A stretch of DNA of 64,000 nt from Thiotrichales bacterium (GTDB taxonomy: Bacteria; Pseudomonadota; Gammaproteobacteria; HK1), in contig JAPOSC010000051.1 of assembly GCA_026709935.1 (NCBI GenBank), forward strand, positions 123,110 through 187,109. Direction: 5' to 3'. Positions 40,268 through 49,160 of this stretch are shown piece by piece (the first letter of the stretch is position 1; every line of letters begins with the position of its first letter). The notes under the pieces were generated by a model. The model was not told the DNA's origin. It was given only the letters and a program-made list of their open reading frames with translations, and did no database searches. The position numbers were made by a program, and so were the translations under genes.

Positions 40268-42184
40268 TCAACCCTCCGGGTTCTGCTCGCTGATTTTGAC
40301 GTCGGCTGACTGGCGGCGGCTGCGGACGAACGCATCGAACGCGGTACGGCCGACGTCGGACTCCAGCACGCGGCGCAGGATATCGGTCTCCTCATCGTTC
40401 ATCGACGAGGTGTCGCCGTCTTCTACGCGCGACAGAGCCACGATGACGAAGTCTCCGTAGCCGTCCAACATCCCATCGAATTGCATGGACCCGGCGATTG
40501 GACGGGGCATGCGGAATGCAACCTCACGCAACGAGCCGGCGAGCTCGGTGCCGGTACGGCCGATGTCCTCGAATCGACTCCATTCGAGGCCGAGTTCGGC
40601 TGCCACCGCATCCGCGTCCGCCCCACCGCGCAGCTCTTCGAGCAACGCGCGCCCTCTTTCGGTGACCGCCCGTCGTCTCGTGTCCGCCCGAAGGACGCGG
40701 ACGACTTCGGCTCGAGCCTCATCCAGATCGAGCTTCCGTACACGCTCGTGATCGAACGCACGGACCACAACGACCCGGCCGGGCTCGAACTCGATCGGCT
40801 CGCTGTTGTTACCCGCATCAAGCACATCGCTCGAGAACGCCGCCGCGACCACCGCAGGCTGCGAGGCGATCGGGTCGTCGGACTGTCCGTCGCGGGTTAC
40901 CCGACTGGTTTCCCGAACGCTCAGCCCCAGCTCCCTGGCCCCGACCTCGAGGGATTCAGGATGCTCGTAAGTAACGTTGGCAAGCGTCTCGACGCGCTCA
41001 GCGTAGATGCGCTCCGCTTCACGCGCCTGGTACTGCGCGAGCACCTGGTTGCGCACCTCCTCGAACGTCACGTTGCCGGATTGTTGCACCGATGTAACCT
41101 TGACCAGATGCCAGCCGAAATTCGTTTTCACCGGTTCGCTCACCTCGCCCGGTGAAAGGGCGAACGCCGCCGCTTCAAACTCCGGAACCATCATTCCGCG
41201 TTCGATGAATCCGAGCGTCCCGCCATCCGCCGCAGACCCCGGGTCGTCGGAATTCTCCCTCGCCAGATCCTCGAACGACTCGCCTGCCACAAGACGCTCC
41301 TTCAGAGCAGCAAGCCGTTCTCGCGTCCCGGCGACTTCATCCTCGCCGGCATCGGAAGGTACAGAGAGCAGGATGTGTGAGACCTCACGTTTCTCCGGCG
41401 TCACGAAGCGATCCGGCTCGGAGTCGAACAGGGCGCGAAGTTCGTCATCATCCGCCTTCACCTCGGCAGCGATTTCGTCCAGAGAGATCTCCAGATAGCG
41501 CAGGCGCAACCGCTCGGGCGCGGTGAAGTCATCACGGTGCTGATCGAAGTGCGTTCGGATCTCCGTATCGGTAGGCTCGGGCGCCTCGAAGTCGGAGGCC
41601 GGAATGGTGAGCAGCGAGAACGAACGCGTCTGCATGCGCATCTGCACCGCATCTTGCAGTCCACGGCCGGAGACGAAATCCGATCCGGCAATGCCAGCCA
41701 CGATCTGCTGCTCAAGCAGTGATCGCCGGAGGCGTTCCTCGAATCCGCCGGAAGAATAACCCTGAGCACGCAGCCAACCCTCGTAGACCTCCTGCGAAAA
41801 GCTGTCTCTGGACCGGAACGCCTCCTGAGCCTGGATGGTGCCGGCAAGCTGCCCATCACCCACCCGCATGCCGGCGGCGGCGGCCGAGCCGATGAGAACC
41901 TCCGAATCGATCATCGTGTCGAGCACATCGCGCCGCAACCTGGCGTCTTCTTCGTCGCCGATAATCCCGGCGCCAAGGATCGACTGGAGCTGCTGGCGAC
42001 GAAGCACGTAAGCCCGCTGGTAGTCGTAGTAGCCAATCTCCACATCATCGACCGTGGCGACCGCCACACTACTCTCGGGTGCCACGTACTGATGGACTCC
42101 CCAAAGCGCAAACGGAATGCTGATAAGGATGACAATCCCCCACGCTATCCAGCCGGTCGCATTATCTCGAATGAACTGGAGCAT
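40268..42184 (-). CDS. ppiD: Peptidyl-prolyl cis-trans isomerase D (periplasmic folding factor)
   Basis: PpiD is an inner-membrane-anchored periplasmic chaperone near the Sec translocon. The 638-residue product has an N-terminal membrane anchor (about 12-30), a SurA-like N-domain, a parvulin domain around 265-365 (VSHILLSVP, then GGTLGFIERGMMVPEFE and TNFGWHLVKV), and a long C-terminal region. Length is normal. Its position after lon and the tRNA-Val/tRNA-Asp pair fits Gammaproteobacteria, though hupB is missing from between them. Confidence 0.94.
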   Translation of the reverse strand: MLQFIRDNATGWIAWGIVILISIPFALWGVHQYVAPESSVAVATVDDVEIGYYDYQRAYVLRRQQLQSILGAGIIGDEEDARLRRDVLDTMIDSEVLIGSAAAAGMRVGDGQLAGTIQAQEAFRSRDSFSQEVYEGWLRAQGYSSGGFEERLRRSLLEQQIVAGIAGSDFVSGRGLQDAVQMRMQTRSFSLLTIPASDFEAPEPTDTEIRTHFDQHRDDFTAPERLRLRYLEISLDEIAAEVKADDDELRALFDSEPDRFVTPEKREVSHILLSVPSDAGEDEVAGTRERLAALKERLVAGESFEDLARENSDDPGSAADGGTLGFIERGMMVPEFEAAAFALSPGEVSEPVKTNFGWHLVKVTSVQQSGNVTFEEVRNQVLAQYQAREAERIYAERVETLANVTYEHPESLEVGARELGLSVRETSRVTRDGQSDDPIASQPAVVAAAFSSDVLDAGNNSEPIEFEPGRVVVVRAFDHERVRKLDLDEARAEVVRVLRADTRRRAVTERGRALLEELRGGADADAVAAELGLEWSRFEDIGRTGTELAGSLREVAFRMPRPIAGSMQFDGMLDGYGDFVIVALSRVEDGDTSSMNDEETDILRRVLESDVGRTAFDAFVRSRRQSADVKISEQNPEG

Positions 42185-42263
42185 GAACTCAACCTCGGCG
42201 CGTCATGCGCGTCCGGATCGGTCGGAAGCAACCGATGGCGCACACCAGCGCGGCAGACAAGCG

Positions 42264-42296
42264 CACAAAGCAAAACGCGCCCGCGAGGGGGCGCGT
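42264..42296 (-). terminator. Intrinsic terminator after the tRNA-Val/tRNA-Asp operon
   Basis: On the minus strand ACGCGCCC (42296-42289) and GGGCGCGT (42282-42275) form an 8-bp stem with a 6-base loop, followed by TTTGCTTTG. It lies about 17 bases past the 3' end of tRNA-Asp and before ppiD, so it probably ends the tRNA transcript. Confidence 0.7.
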
Positions 42297-42312
42297 CGTC
42301 ACCGCTAAGCAT

Positions 42313-42389
42313 TGGCGGAGTGGACGGGACTCGAACCCGCGACCCCCGGCGTGACAGGCCGGTATTCTAACCAACTGAACTACCACTCC
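42313..42389 (-). tRNA. tRNA-Asp (anticodon GTC)
   Basis: A 77-base tRNA with encoded CCA. It starts GGAGTGGTAGTTCAGTTGG, has anticodon loop CTGTCAC (anticodon GTC) on a GC-rich stem, and T-arm GCGGGTTCGAGTCCCGT. It differs little from E. coli tRNA-Asp. It lies 40 bases after tRNA-Val in the same transcript. Confidence 0.97.
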
Positions 42390-42429
42390 GATAAGGTACT
42401 GTTGTCAGATAGCAACCCGAGCCACGCCT

Positions 42430-42505
42430 TGGTGGGTGCTGAGGGGTTCGAACCCCCGACCTTCGCCTTGTAAGGGCGACGCTCTCCCGGCTGAGCTAAG
42501 CACCC
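42430..42505 (-). tRNA. tRNA-Val (anticodon TAC)
   Basis: A 76-base tRNA with encoded CCA. It starts GGGTGCTTAGCTCAGCCGGG, has the anticodon loop CTTACAA (anticodon TAC), and T-arm GGGGGTTCGAACCCC. Acceptor strands GGGTGCT and AGCACCC pair fully. Confidence 0.97.
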
Positions 42506-42611
42506 GAAAACACCGGGAATTCAGGCCATTTCCCAGAGACCCATCAAGCGGCGGACAGGCCGAACGGATGGCCTCAGCACTACTCCAGATGCCATCCCCC
42601 CCATACGCACG

Positions 42612-42643
42612 AGTATATTGCAAGCGCCTGAAACGACTGTCAA
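42612..42643 (-). promoter_or_regulatory. Candidate promoter of the tRNA-Val/tRNA-Asp operon
   Basis: On the minus strand a perfect -35 TTGACA (42643-42638) is followed by an AT-rich block CAATATACT. TATACT is 20 bases after the -35, and the overlapping CAATAT or AATATA give 17-18. It lies about 110 bases before tRNA-Val, between it and the lon stop, in a stretch with no other role. A strong promoter is expected for these tRNAs. Confidence 0.6.
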
Positions 42644-42673
42644 CAACCGACGGCTCGACACATCCTGTCACTG

Positions 42674-45061
42674 TCAGTGCGTGGTCAATCCCCGATCCAC
42701 GTCGTCGCCGACCGTATCGGACGATTCCAGTTGCGCTTCGTCCAAGGACGCATCCGCGCCGGCCGGCTGTCTCGACAGGGCGATATCCAGCACCTGATCG
42801 ATCCACTGCACAGGACGTATGTCGAGGTTGGACTTGATATCCTCCGGGATTTCAACCAGCTCCCGCGCATTTTCCTCCGGAATCAGCACCAGCCGAATCC
42901 CCCCACGGAGCGCTGCCAGCAGCTTCTCCTTCAACCCCCCGATGGGTAGAACCTCGCCGCGGAGGGTAATTTCGCCCGTCATGGCGACGTCCGCACGCAC
43001 CGGAATTCCGGTCAGTGCCGACACCATCGCCGTGCACATACCCACGCCGGCGCTCGGACCATCCTTCGGCGTGGCACCTTCCGGCACATGGATGTGGATG
43101 TCACGCTCCTGATGGAACTTCTCATCGAGACCGAGAACCTCGGCCCGCGCCCGTACCACGGTCATCGCGGCCTGGATGGACTCCTGCATCACGTCTCCAA
43201 GCTGACCGGTGTAAGTCGCATTGCCCTGGCCGGACATCACAACCGCCTCAATCGTGAGCAGATCGCCGCCGACCTCGGTCCACGCAAGTCCGGTGACCTG
43301 CCCGACGCGATCCTCCTCCTCCTTGCGACCGAACCTGAACCGCTTGACACCGAGATACTTCTCGATGTTGTCCGAGCAGACCTCGATCGTTCCCTCGACC
43401 TTGTCGCCCACCTTCTGTTTCACGATCTTGCGGCAAATCTTGGCGATCTCGCGCTCCGTGTTTCTCACCCCGGCCTCACGGGTGTAGTGGCGAATGATGT
43501 CGCGAATCGCGTCTTCCGGAATCGCCAGTTCACCGGCTTCAAGGCCCGCGTTTTCCATCTGTCTGGGCAGGAGATAGCGCAACGCGATGTTGAGCTTCTC
43601 CTCCTCGGTGTATCCCGAGAGCCGGATGACCTCCATGCGATCGAGCAACGGCGGCGGAATGTTCAGGGTGTTTGCGGTCGCCACGAACATGACGTTGGAA
43701 AGGTCGTAGTCGACCTCCAGATAGTGATCGTTGAAGGCATGATTCTGCTCAGGGTCAAGCACTTCGAGCAGCGCCGAGGACGGATCGCCACGGAAGTCCA
43801 TCGACATCTTGTCGACTTCGTCCAGAAGGAAGAGCGGATTGCGCACTCCCACCTTGGCCATGTTCTGCACGATCTTTCCGGGCAACGCGCCGATGTAGGT
43901 ACGCCGATGGCCACGGATTTCCGCCTCGTCGCGTACGCCCCCCAGCGACATTCGGACGAACTTGCGATTCGTCGCCCGGGCAATCGACTGGCCGAGCGAG
44001 GTCTTGCCGACTCCGGGCGCCCCGACCAGACACAGAATGGGTCCCTTGAGCTTCTTCACCCGCGTCTGCACCGCGAGATATTCCACGATGCGTTCCTTCA
44101 CTTTCTCGAGACCGTAGTGGTCTGATTCGAGCACCGCCTCCGCTTTGCCGAGATCGCGGCCGGTGCGAGTACGCTTCTTCCATGGCACGTTGACCAGCCA
44201 GTCGACGTAGTTGCGAACGACGGTGGCTTCGGCCGACATCGGCGACATCATCTTGAGCTTGTTCAGCTCCGTCGTGGCCTTGGAGCGCGCCTCCTTCGAC
44301 ATCCCGGCCGTCTCGATCCGCTTGCTCAGCTCCTCGATTTCGTTCGGCGACTCGTCCATGTCACCGAGCTCTTTCTGGATAGCCTTCATCTGTTCGTTGA
44401 GGTAGTACTCGCGCTGGCTCTTCTCCATCTGCTTCTTCACGCGGCCGCGAATACGCTTCTCGACCTGAAGGAGATCGATCTCCTCCTCGACACGCTCAAT
44501 CAGATGCTCCAGGCGCTCGCGCGTGTCGTGAACCTCGAGGATCGCCTGTTTTTGATCGATTTTTACTGCGAGGTGAGCGGCCACAGTATCAGCGAGCCGC
44601 GCCGCGTCTTCGATATTCGAAAGCGAGGCCAGAATTTCCGGCGGAGTCTTCTTGTTGAGCTTGACGTACTGCTCGAAGTGGGCGAGCAGGGAGCGGGTCA
44701 GGGCTTCGATCTCACGCCCGTCATCGGGACCGGATTCCAGCACCGTGATGCTTGCGCCAAGGAAGGAATCGCCATCTTCGAACTGGTCGATACGCGCCCG
44801 CTGACCGCCTTCGACCAGAACTTTGACCGTACCATCAGGGAGTTTCAGGAGCTGCAGGATGGTGGAGACCGTCCCGATCCGATAGATCCCCTCCACCGAC
44901 GGATTGTCCTGGCTCGCGTCCATCTGCGCGACGAGCAGTATCCGCTTGTCCTGCTCCATCGCCCGCTGGAGCGCCTGTATAGAGCGATCTCGGCCCACGA
45001 AGAGGGGGATCACCATGTACGGATAGACGACAACATCCCGCAGAGGAAGCACGGGGATCAT
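42674..45061 (-). CDS. lon: ATP-dependent protease Lon
   Basis: Lon degrades damaged and regulatory proteins. The 795-residue product has the N-terminal LAN domain (IPVLPLRDVVVYPYM), an AAA+ module with Walker A GAPGVGKTS (about 352-360), and the protease domain with the catalytic serine in PKDGPSAGVG (near 670) and lysine in GGLKEKLLAALRGG (near 713). The start at ATG 45059-45061 is slightly shorter than E. coli's. ClpX lies upstream on the same strand. Confidence 0.96.
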   Translation of the reverse strand: MIPVLPLRDVVVYPYMVIPLFVGRDRSIQALQRAMEQDKRILLVAQMDASQDNPSVEGIYRIGTVSTILQLLKLPDGTVKVLVEGGQRARIDQFEDGDSFLGASITVLESGPDDGREIEALTRSLLAHFEQYVKLNKKTPPEILASLSNIEDAARLADTVAAHLAVKIDQKQAILEVHDTRERLEHLIERVEEEIDLLQVEKRIRGRVKKQMEKSQREYYLNEQMKAIQKELGDMDESPNEIEELSKRIETAGMSKEARSKATTELNKLKMMSPMSAEATVVRNYVDWLVNVPWKKRTRTGRDLGKAEAVLESDHYGLEKVKERIVEYLAVQTRVKKLKGPILCLVGAPGVGKTSLGQSIARATNRKFVRMSLGGVRDEAEIRGHRRTYIGALPGKIVQNMAKVGVRNPLFLLDEVDKMSMDFRGDPSSALLEVLDPEQNHAFNDHYLEVDYDLSNVMFVATANTLNIPPPLLDRMEVIRLSGYTEEEKLNIALRYLLPRQMENAGLEAGELAIPEDAIRDIIRHYTREAGVRNTEREIAKICRKIVKQKVGDKVEGTIEVCSDNIEKYLGVKRFRFGRKEEEDRVGQVTGLAWTEVGGDLLTIEAVVMSGQGNATYTGQLGDVMQESIQAAMTVVRARAEVLGLDEKFHQERDIHIHVPEGATPKDGPSAGVGMCTAMVSALTGIPVRADVAMTGEITLRGEVLPIGGLKEKLLAALRGGIRLVLIPEENARELVEIPEDIKSNLDIRPVQWIDQVLDIALSRQPAGADASLDEAQLESSDTVGDDVDRGLTTH

Positions 45062-45156
45062 GTCGGATACCTCCGAAGGATATTCAGGCGGTAAAGAGGC
45101 TCGCCCGACGGCGCCGAGCAGGCAATCGGCGCGGTTTCACAATCCGCGCCGCTCGT

Positions 45157-45186
45157 TACATGGCGCCATTTCGGGCGGAATTCAAC
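45157..45186 (-). promoter_or_regulatory. Possible heat-shock (sigma-32-type) promoter for lon
   Basis: In the clpX-lon gap the minus strand reads GTTGAAT, 14 bases, then CGCCATGTA, resembling the sigma-32 pattern CTTGAA / CCCCATNT with mismatches in both halves. It would start transcription about 90 bases before lon. Lon is heat-shock controlled in relatives, which is the main reason for proposing it. Confidence 0.3.
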
Positions 45187-45247
45187 CAGTTGCTCTTCGA
45201 CCACGGCGCCCTCAAGAGGGGAGTGCACCCCCAGGGTCGCCGCGGCA

Positions 45248-46519
45248 TCAATCGTGGGCAACGCGCTGCCTGTCGCTCTCGTAAATGAGCAGCGGCGCTG
45301 ACTCTCCGTCGATGACGGATTCGTCGACAACAACCTTCGCCACATTTTCCATCGAAGGCATGTCGTACATCGTATCCAGGAGAGCATGCTCAAGGATGGA
45401 TCTCAGACCCCGCGCACCGGTCTTGCGTTCCATCGCCTTGCGGGCGACGCAGCCGAGCGCATCGGCGCGAAACTCGACCTCGGTGCCCTCCATCTGGAAC
45501 AGCCTGCCGTACTGCTTCACGAGTGCGTTCTTCGGCTCGGTGAGAATCTGGACAAGTTGTGCCTCGTCAAGTTCCTCGAGCGTGGCGATCACCGGCAGCC
45601 TCCCGACGAACTCCGGAATCAGACCGTAGCGAATGAGATCCTCGGGTTCCACCTCCTTGAGGATTTCACCAACCTTCTTGGTATCGTCCTTGCCCTTGAC
45701 GTCCGCTGCGAAGCCAATGCCACCATGCTGCGTAGCCCTGCGCTCGATGATCTTGTCGAGCCCCCCGAACGCTCCGCCGCAAATGAACAGGATGTTCGAC
45801 GTGTCGACCTGGAGAAACTCCTGCTGCGGATGCTTGCGTCCACCTTGGGGCGGCACCGACGCCACCGTGCCCTCGATAAGCTTGAGCAGAGCCTGCTGGA
45901 CTCCCTCCCCCGAGACGTCGCGGGTGATGGAGGGGTTGTCCGATTTGCGCGAGATCTTGTCGATCTCATCGATGTACACGATACCCGTCTGCGCCTTCTC
46001 CACATCGTACTCGCACTTCTGCAGGAGCTTCTGGATGATGTTCTCGACATCCTCACCGACGTATCCGGCCTCGGTCAGCGTCGTCGCATCGGCGATGGTG
46101 AACGGCACGTTGAGCAGACGGGCCAGCGTTTCCGCGAGCAGGGTCTTCCCGCTCCCGGTGGGGCCGATGAGCAGCACATTGCTCTTCGAGAGCTCTACCT
46201 CGTCGACCTTCACCCCGGAGTCGAGCCGCTTGTAGTGGTTGTACACCGCTACCGAGAGCACCTTCTTCGCGTGAAACTGACCCACCACGTAATCGTTGAG
46301 AATCCGGTTGATCTCGCGCGGTGCGGGTAGACGGCTCGACGAGCCCGAATTCGATTTTTCCTGAATTTCCTCGCGAATGATGTCGTTGCACAGATCGACG
46401 CACTCGTCGCAGATGAATACCGAGGGGCCGGCAATGAGCTTGCGAACCTCGTGCTGACTCTTGCCGCAGAACGAGCAGTAAAGCAGCCGGTCGCCCTTGC
46501 CTTGCTTGTCGTTCGCCAT
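45248..46519 (-). CDS. clpX: ATP-dependent Clp protease ATP-binding subunit ClpX
   Basis: ClpX unfolds substrates, including tmRNA-tagged proteins, and feeds them to ClpP. The 423-residue protein has the N-terminal zinc domain CSFC (Cys15, Cys18) and CDEC (Cys37, Cys40), Walker A GPTGSGKT (about 118-125), Walker [10 protein letters not shown], and the pore and sensor motifs of the family. It begins about 45 bases after the clpP stop. Confidence 0.97.
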   Translation of the reverse strand: MANDKQGKGDRLLYCSFCGKSQHEVRKLIAGPSVFICDECVDLCNDIIREEIQEKSNSGSSSRLPAPREINRILNDYVVGQFHAKKVLSVAVYNHYKRLDSGVKVDEVELSKSNVLLIGPTGSGKTLLAETLARLLNVPFTIADATTLTEAGYVGEDVENIIQKLLQKCEYDVEKAQTGIVYIDEIDKISRKSDNPSITRDVSGEGVQQALLKLIEGTVASVPPQGGRKHPQQEFLQVDTSNILFICGGAFGGLDKIIERRATQHGGIGFAADVKGKDDTKKVGEILKEVEPEDLIRYGLIPEFVGRLPVIATLEELDEAQLVQILTEPKNALVKQYGRLFQMEGTEVEFRADALGCVARKAMERKTGARGLRSILEHALLDTMYDMPSMENVAKVVVDESVIDGESAPLLIYESDRQRVAHD

Positions 46520-46564
46520 TTGGCTTCTTCGGGTTGGTTCGCGTACCGCTTCGATGCGACGGAG

Positions 46565-47251
46565 TTACTCGCGACCGGAATCGGTGCCGACCTCACGCGC
46601 CTCCAGCACCTCGTCGACCAGCCCGTAGTCGCACGCCTCGCCTGCTTCCATGAAACGATCACGGTCCGTGTCGGCCTGGATTCGCTTCATCGGCTGGCCG
46701 GTATGCAGGGCGAGGATTGCGTTCAGACGCTCGCGGGTACGCAGTATTTCCTTGGCGTGGATGTCGATATCGGACGCCTGCCCCTGAAAGCCGCCGAGTG
46801 GCTGGTGGATCATCATCCGAGAGTGGGGCAGGCAGTAGCGCTTGCCCTTCGCTCCACCGGCGAGCAGCAGCGCCCCCATGCTCGCGGCCTGCCCGACGCA
46901 CATCGTGCTCACGTCCGGCTTGACGAACTGCATGGTATCGTAAATGGCAAGTCCCGCCGTCACCATCCCGCCCGGCGAATTGATATAGAAGTGAATGTCC
47001 TTGTCCGGATTCTCAGACTCGAGAAACAGCAACTGCGCCACGACCACGTTCGAGACGAGATCGTCGACCGGCCCACACAGAAACACCACCCGCTCCTTGA
47101 GCAGCCGCGAGTAGATATCGTAGGACCGCTCGCCCCGGGCGGACTGCTCCACGACGATCGGGATGAGGTTGAGCCCGCGGGTGTGGGTTGCTCCGGACAT
47201 GTCAGGTGATCCGCTCCCGGTTGTGGCATCGGACTGCATGGATTTTTCCAT
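46565..47251 (-). CDS. clpP: ATP-dependent Clp protease proteolytic subunit ClpP
   Basis: ClpP is the serine protease chamber that works with ClpX. Catalytic residues in the 228-codon frame are Ser124 ([11 protein letters not shown]), His149 (MMIHQPLGG) and Asp198 (TDRDRF). The mature core begins near [11 protein letters not shown]. The start is not fixed: ATGs at 47251, 47239 and 47200 are all in frame, and the last would remove most of the unmatched N-terminal residues (propeptide region). Confidence 0.96.
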   Translation of the reverse strand: MEKSMQSDATTGSGSPDMSGATHTRGLNLIPIVVEQSARGERSYDIYSRLLKERVVFLCGPVDDLVSNVVVAQLLFLESENPDKDIHFYINSPGGMVTAGLAIYDTMQFVKPDVSTMCVGQAASMGALLLAGGAKGKRYCLPHSRMMIHQPLGGFQGQASDIDIHAKEILRTRERLNAILALHTGQPMKRIQADTDRDRFMEAGEACDYGLVDEVLEAREVGTDSGRE

Positions 47252-47330
47252 GCAACCCGACAGGGTCAGGCCGATTCCAGCGCCCGATCAGAGGCATGAC
47301 GCACCCGCAAACATCAGGGATACGCCAAGC

Positions 47331-47370
47331 GTCTTCGCTCGGAAGCCCGTGTCTTCGCTCGGAAGCCCGT
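47331..47370. repeat. Perfect 20-bp tandem duplication between clpP and tig
   Basis: The unit GTCTTCGCTCGGAAGCCCGT occurs twice back to back, 47331-47350 and 47351-47370, with no mismatch. Each unit contains a small hairpin CTTC-GCTCG-GAAG. The second copy reaches the first base of the tig stop codon complement. Confidence 0.9.
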
Positions 47371-48683
47371 CATGCAGTCCCGCTTTCAGTCTGCCCCGGA
47401 TTCAGAATCCGGTCAAACGAAGTCGGCTCGTCGGTGACCTTCGCGCGCTCCAGAACCCACTCCACGACCTGCTCCTCGAACACGAACGACTCGATGCCGG
47501 CGAGACGGGAACGGTCGGAGTAATACCAGTCGAGCACCTGGGCGGGATCCTGGTAGGTGGATGCGATAGTCTCGACGCGAGTGCGCACCCGCGCATGATC
47601 GAGCTCGATGCGGTGTTCCCTGACGATCTCGGCGACGACGAGCTCCAGTGCAATCCGGCGCCTCACCGGCGCCTCGAACGCATCCGGCGACAGTTCGATA
47701 TGCCGGTGATCGACGCCGGATCGCTCGAGTTCCTCGCGCCGTCGCTGCATCGCCCGAGCCACCTCGCCGCGTACCATCGATTCCGGCAATGTAATGTCGT
47801 CTCCGGTGAGAAGCGCTTCCATCACGCGCTGCTTCAGCAGCGCCCGCAGACCGTCGCCGAGCTCGCGCTCCATGTTCGCCCGCACTTCGCTGCGCAGAGA
47901 CTCGACACCACCGTCCACGACTCCGAGGCGCTCCGCAAATGCGCCGTCGACCTCCGGGAGCACCGGCTCCTCCACTCGGTGCACTTTCACCTCGAACGTC
48001 ACCGGTCTGCCCGCGAGATGCTCCGGGTAGGCCTCCGGAAACGAAAGGTCCAGCGTCCTGTCCTCGCCCGCCTGCACCCCGAGGAGGCCGTCCTCGAACC
48101 CCTCGACCATACGCCCCGCGTCCAGCTCCACCGGTAGCTCCGTTGCCCGGGCCTCTTCGAGCGGTTTGCCGTCAACGTGACCTTCCAGATCCACCACCAC
48201 CCGATCGCTCGGCGTCGCGGCGCGCTCCACCCTGCTCCAGGTCCGATGCTGAACACGCATCCTCTCCAGCATGCGGTCGACATCCTCGCCGGAAACAGTG
48301 GCGACCGGACGCGCGATTTCGATCGATTCGAACTGCGGTAACGAGATATCCGGCAGCACGTCGAAGGTCGCCGTGTAGGTCACCCCGGAGGCGGTCTCCA
48401 GCGGCGCGATCTGCGGTACCACCGCGGGGCGAAGCTGCTCCTGGTCGAGCGCATCGGCGAGCGATTCACGCACGATGCCGCCGACCACCTCGTCGCGCAC
48501 CTGCCGGCCATAGTGCCGGGCGACGACCTTTACCGGCGCCTTCCCCGGACGGAACCCCGGAATCTTGGCGCTTCTCGCCAGGTCACCGAGCCGCTTGTCG
48601 ATCTCGCCCCTGACCTTCTCCTCGGGGATCTCCACCCGCAGACGCCGTTCGAGCCCCTGCGTCGTTTCCACCGTCACCTGCAT
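47370..48683 (-). CDS. tig: Trigger factor
   Basis: Trigger factor is the ribosome-bound chaperone at the exit tunnel. The 437-residue product has the ribosome-binding domain with the signature GFRPGKAP (about 43-50), the FKBP-like domain in the middle (VVVDLEGHVDGK to EAYPEHLAGRPVTFEVKV) and a helical C-terminal domain. The ATG at 48681-48683 fits the family; the frame stays open upstream with no resemblance. Order tig-clpP-clpX-lon is standard. Confidence 0.96.
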   Translation of the reverse strand: MQVTVETTQGLERRLRVEIPEEKVRGEIDKRLGDLARSAKIPGFRPGKAPVKVVARHYGRQVRDEVVGGIVRESLADALDQEQLRPAVVPQIAPLETASGVTYTATFDVLPDISLPQFESIEIARPVATVSGEDVDRMLERMRVQHRTWSRVERAATPSDRVVVDLEGHVDGKPLEEARATELPVELDAGRMVEGFEDGLLGVQAGEDRTLDLSFPEAYPEHLAGRPVTFEVKVHRVEEPVLPEVDGAFAERLGVVDGGVESLRSEVRANMERELGDGLRALLKQRVMEALLTGDDITLPESMVRGEVARAMQRRREELERSGVDHRHIELSPDAFEAPVRRRIALELVVAEIVREHRIELDHARVRTRVETIASTYQDPAQVLDWYYSDRSRLAGIESFVFEEQVVEWVLERAKVTDEPTSFDRILNPGQTESGTA

Positions 48684-49160
48684 CTCGCCCCGCCCCTTCG
48701 TCATTCGTCGCGATAGCCGACCTGTACAGTATACCGGCCGGCTCTTTCCCGATGCAGCACGCGCGACGGCGCGGCGGGACACCTGCATTTCCCACCAGTC
48801 CTCGGCCAGGAGCGGAGAACCATCCGAGCCTGGATGGCTACGGTTCGAGGGCTCGCGAGAAATGCGGTCGAATGCTCGTCTCCTTCAAGTACGCCTTGAA
48901 GCGCATTTCTCACCAGGCTGCGAGCGAGGGCGTGGAGACCGGTGAAGGATGTCCAGATGCCCGCACCGATGCTCTTGCGCCTGACAGTGGTACCGACGCG
49001 ATGTATGCATCCAGGTGATAGCATGTCATCTCCGCAAGGCGGGGGTTCGAACCCATCTCCGCGCGCACCAGATCGATCCCGTCGTTCCCGACGCCTCGCC
49101 CGCAACGTCCGGATTGCGCCAGCAGAACAACTTGACGCCCCGGCGCCCGCCCCGACACCC
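48684..49160. other. Intergenic region between divergent tig and uvrA, carrying repeats B and A
   Basis: No gene. It holds a joined copy of repeats B (48788-48851) and A (48905-48938). Between them lies a long imperfect palindrome: GAGAAATGCG (48857-48866) pairs perfectly with CGCATTTCTC (48902-48911), and inside it CTTCAAG-TACGC-CTTGAAG forms a second hairpin. Further on, 49038-49070 resembles a tRNA T-arm and CCA end, but no full tRNA folds. Confidence 0.6.
48788..48938 (+). repeat. Dispersed repeats B and A, joined copy
   Basis: Repeat B (ACCAGTCCTCGG to GGATGGCTACGGTTCGAGGG) matches 63938-64000 at roughly four of five positions. Repeat A core (ATTTCTCACCAGGCTGCGAG, then CGAGGGCGTGGAGA) matches the copies at 33628 and 56302. 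The two are joined by the palindromic segment described for this gap. Confidence 0.75.

Noticed and set aside
49021..49070. A possible tRNA 3' half: GGGGGTTCGAACCC followed 14 bases later by CACCA.
   Set aside because: The T-loop matches, but the stem has a mismatch, the spacing to the CCA is two bases too long, and no pairing 5' acceptor or anticodon arm lies upstream. It is probably chance or a relic.
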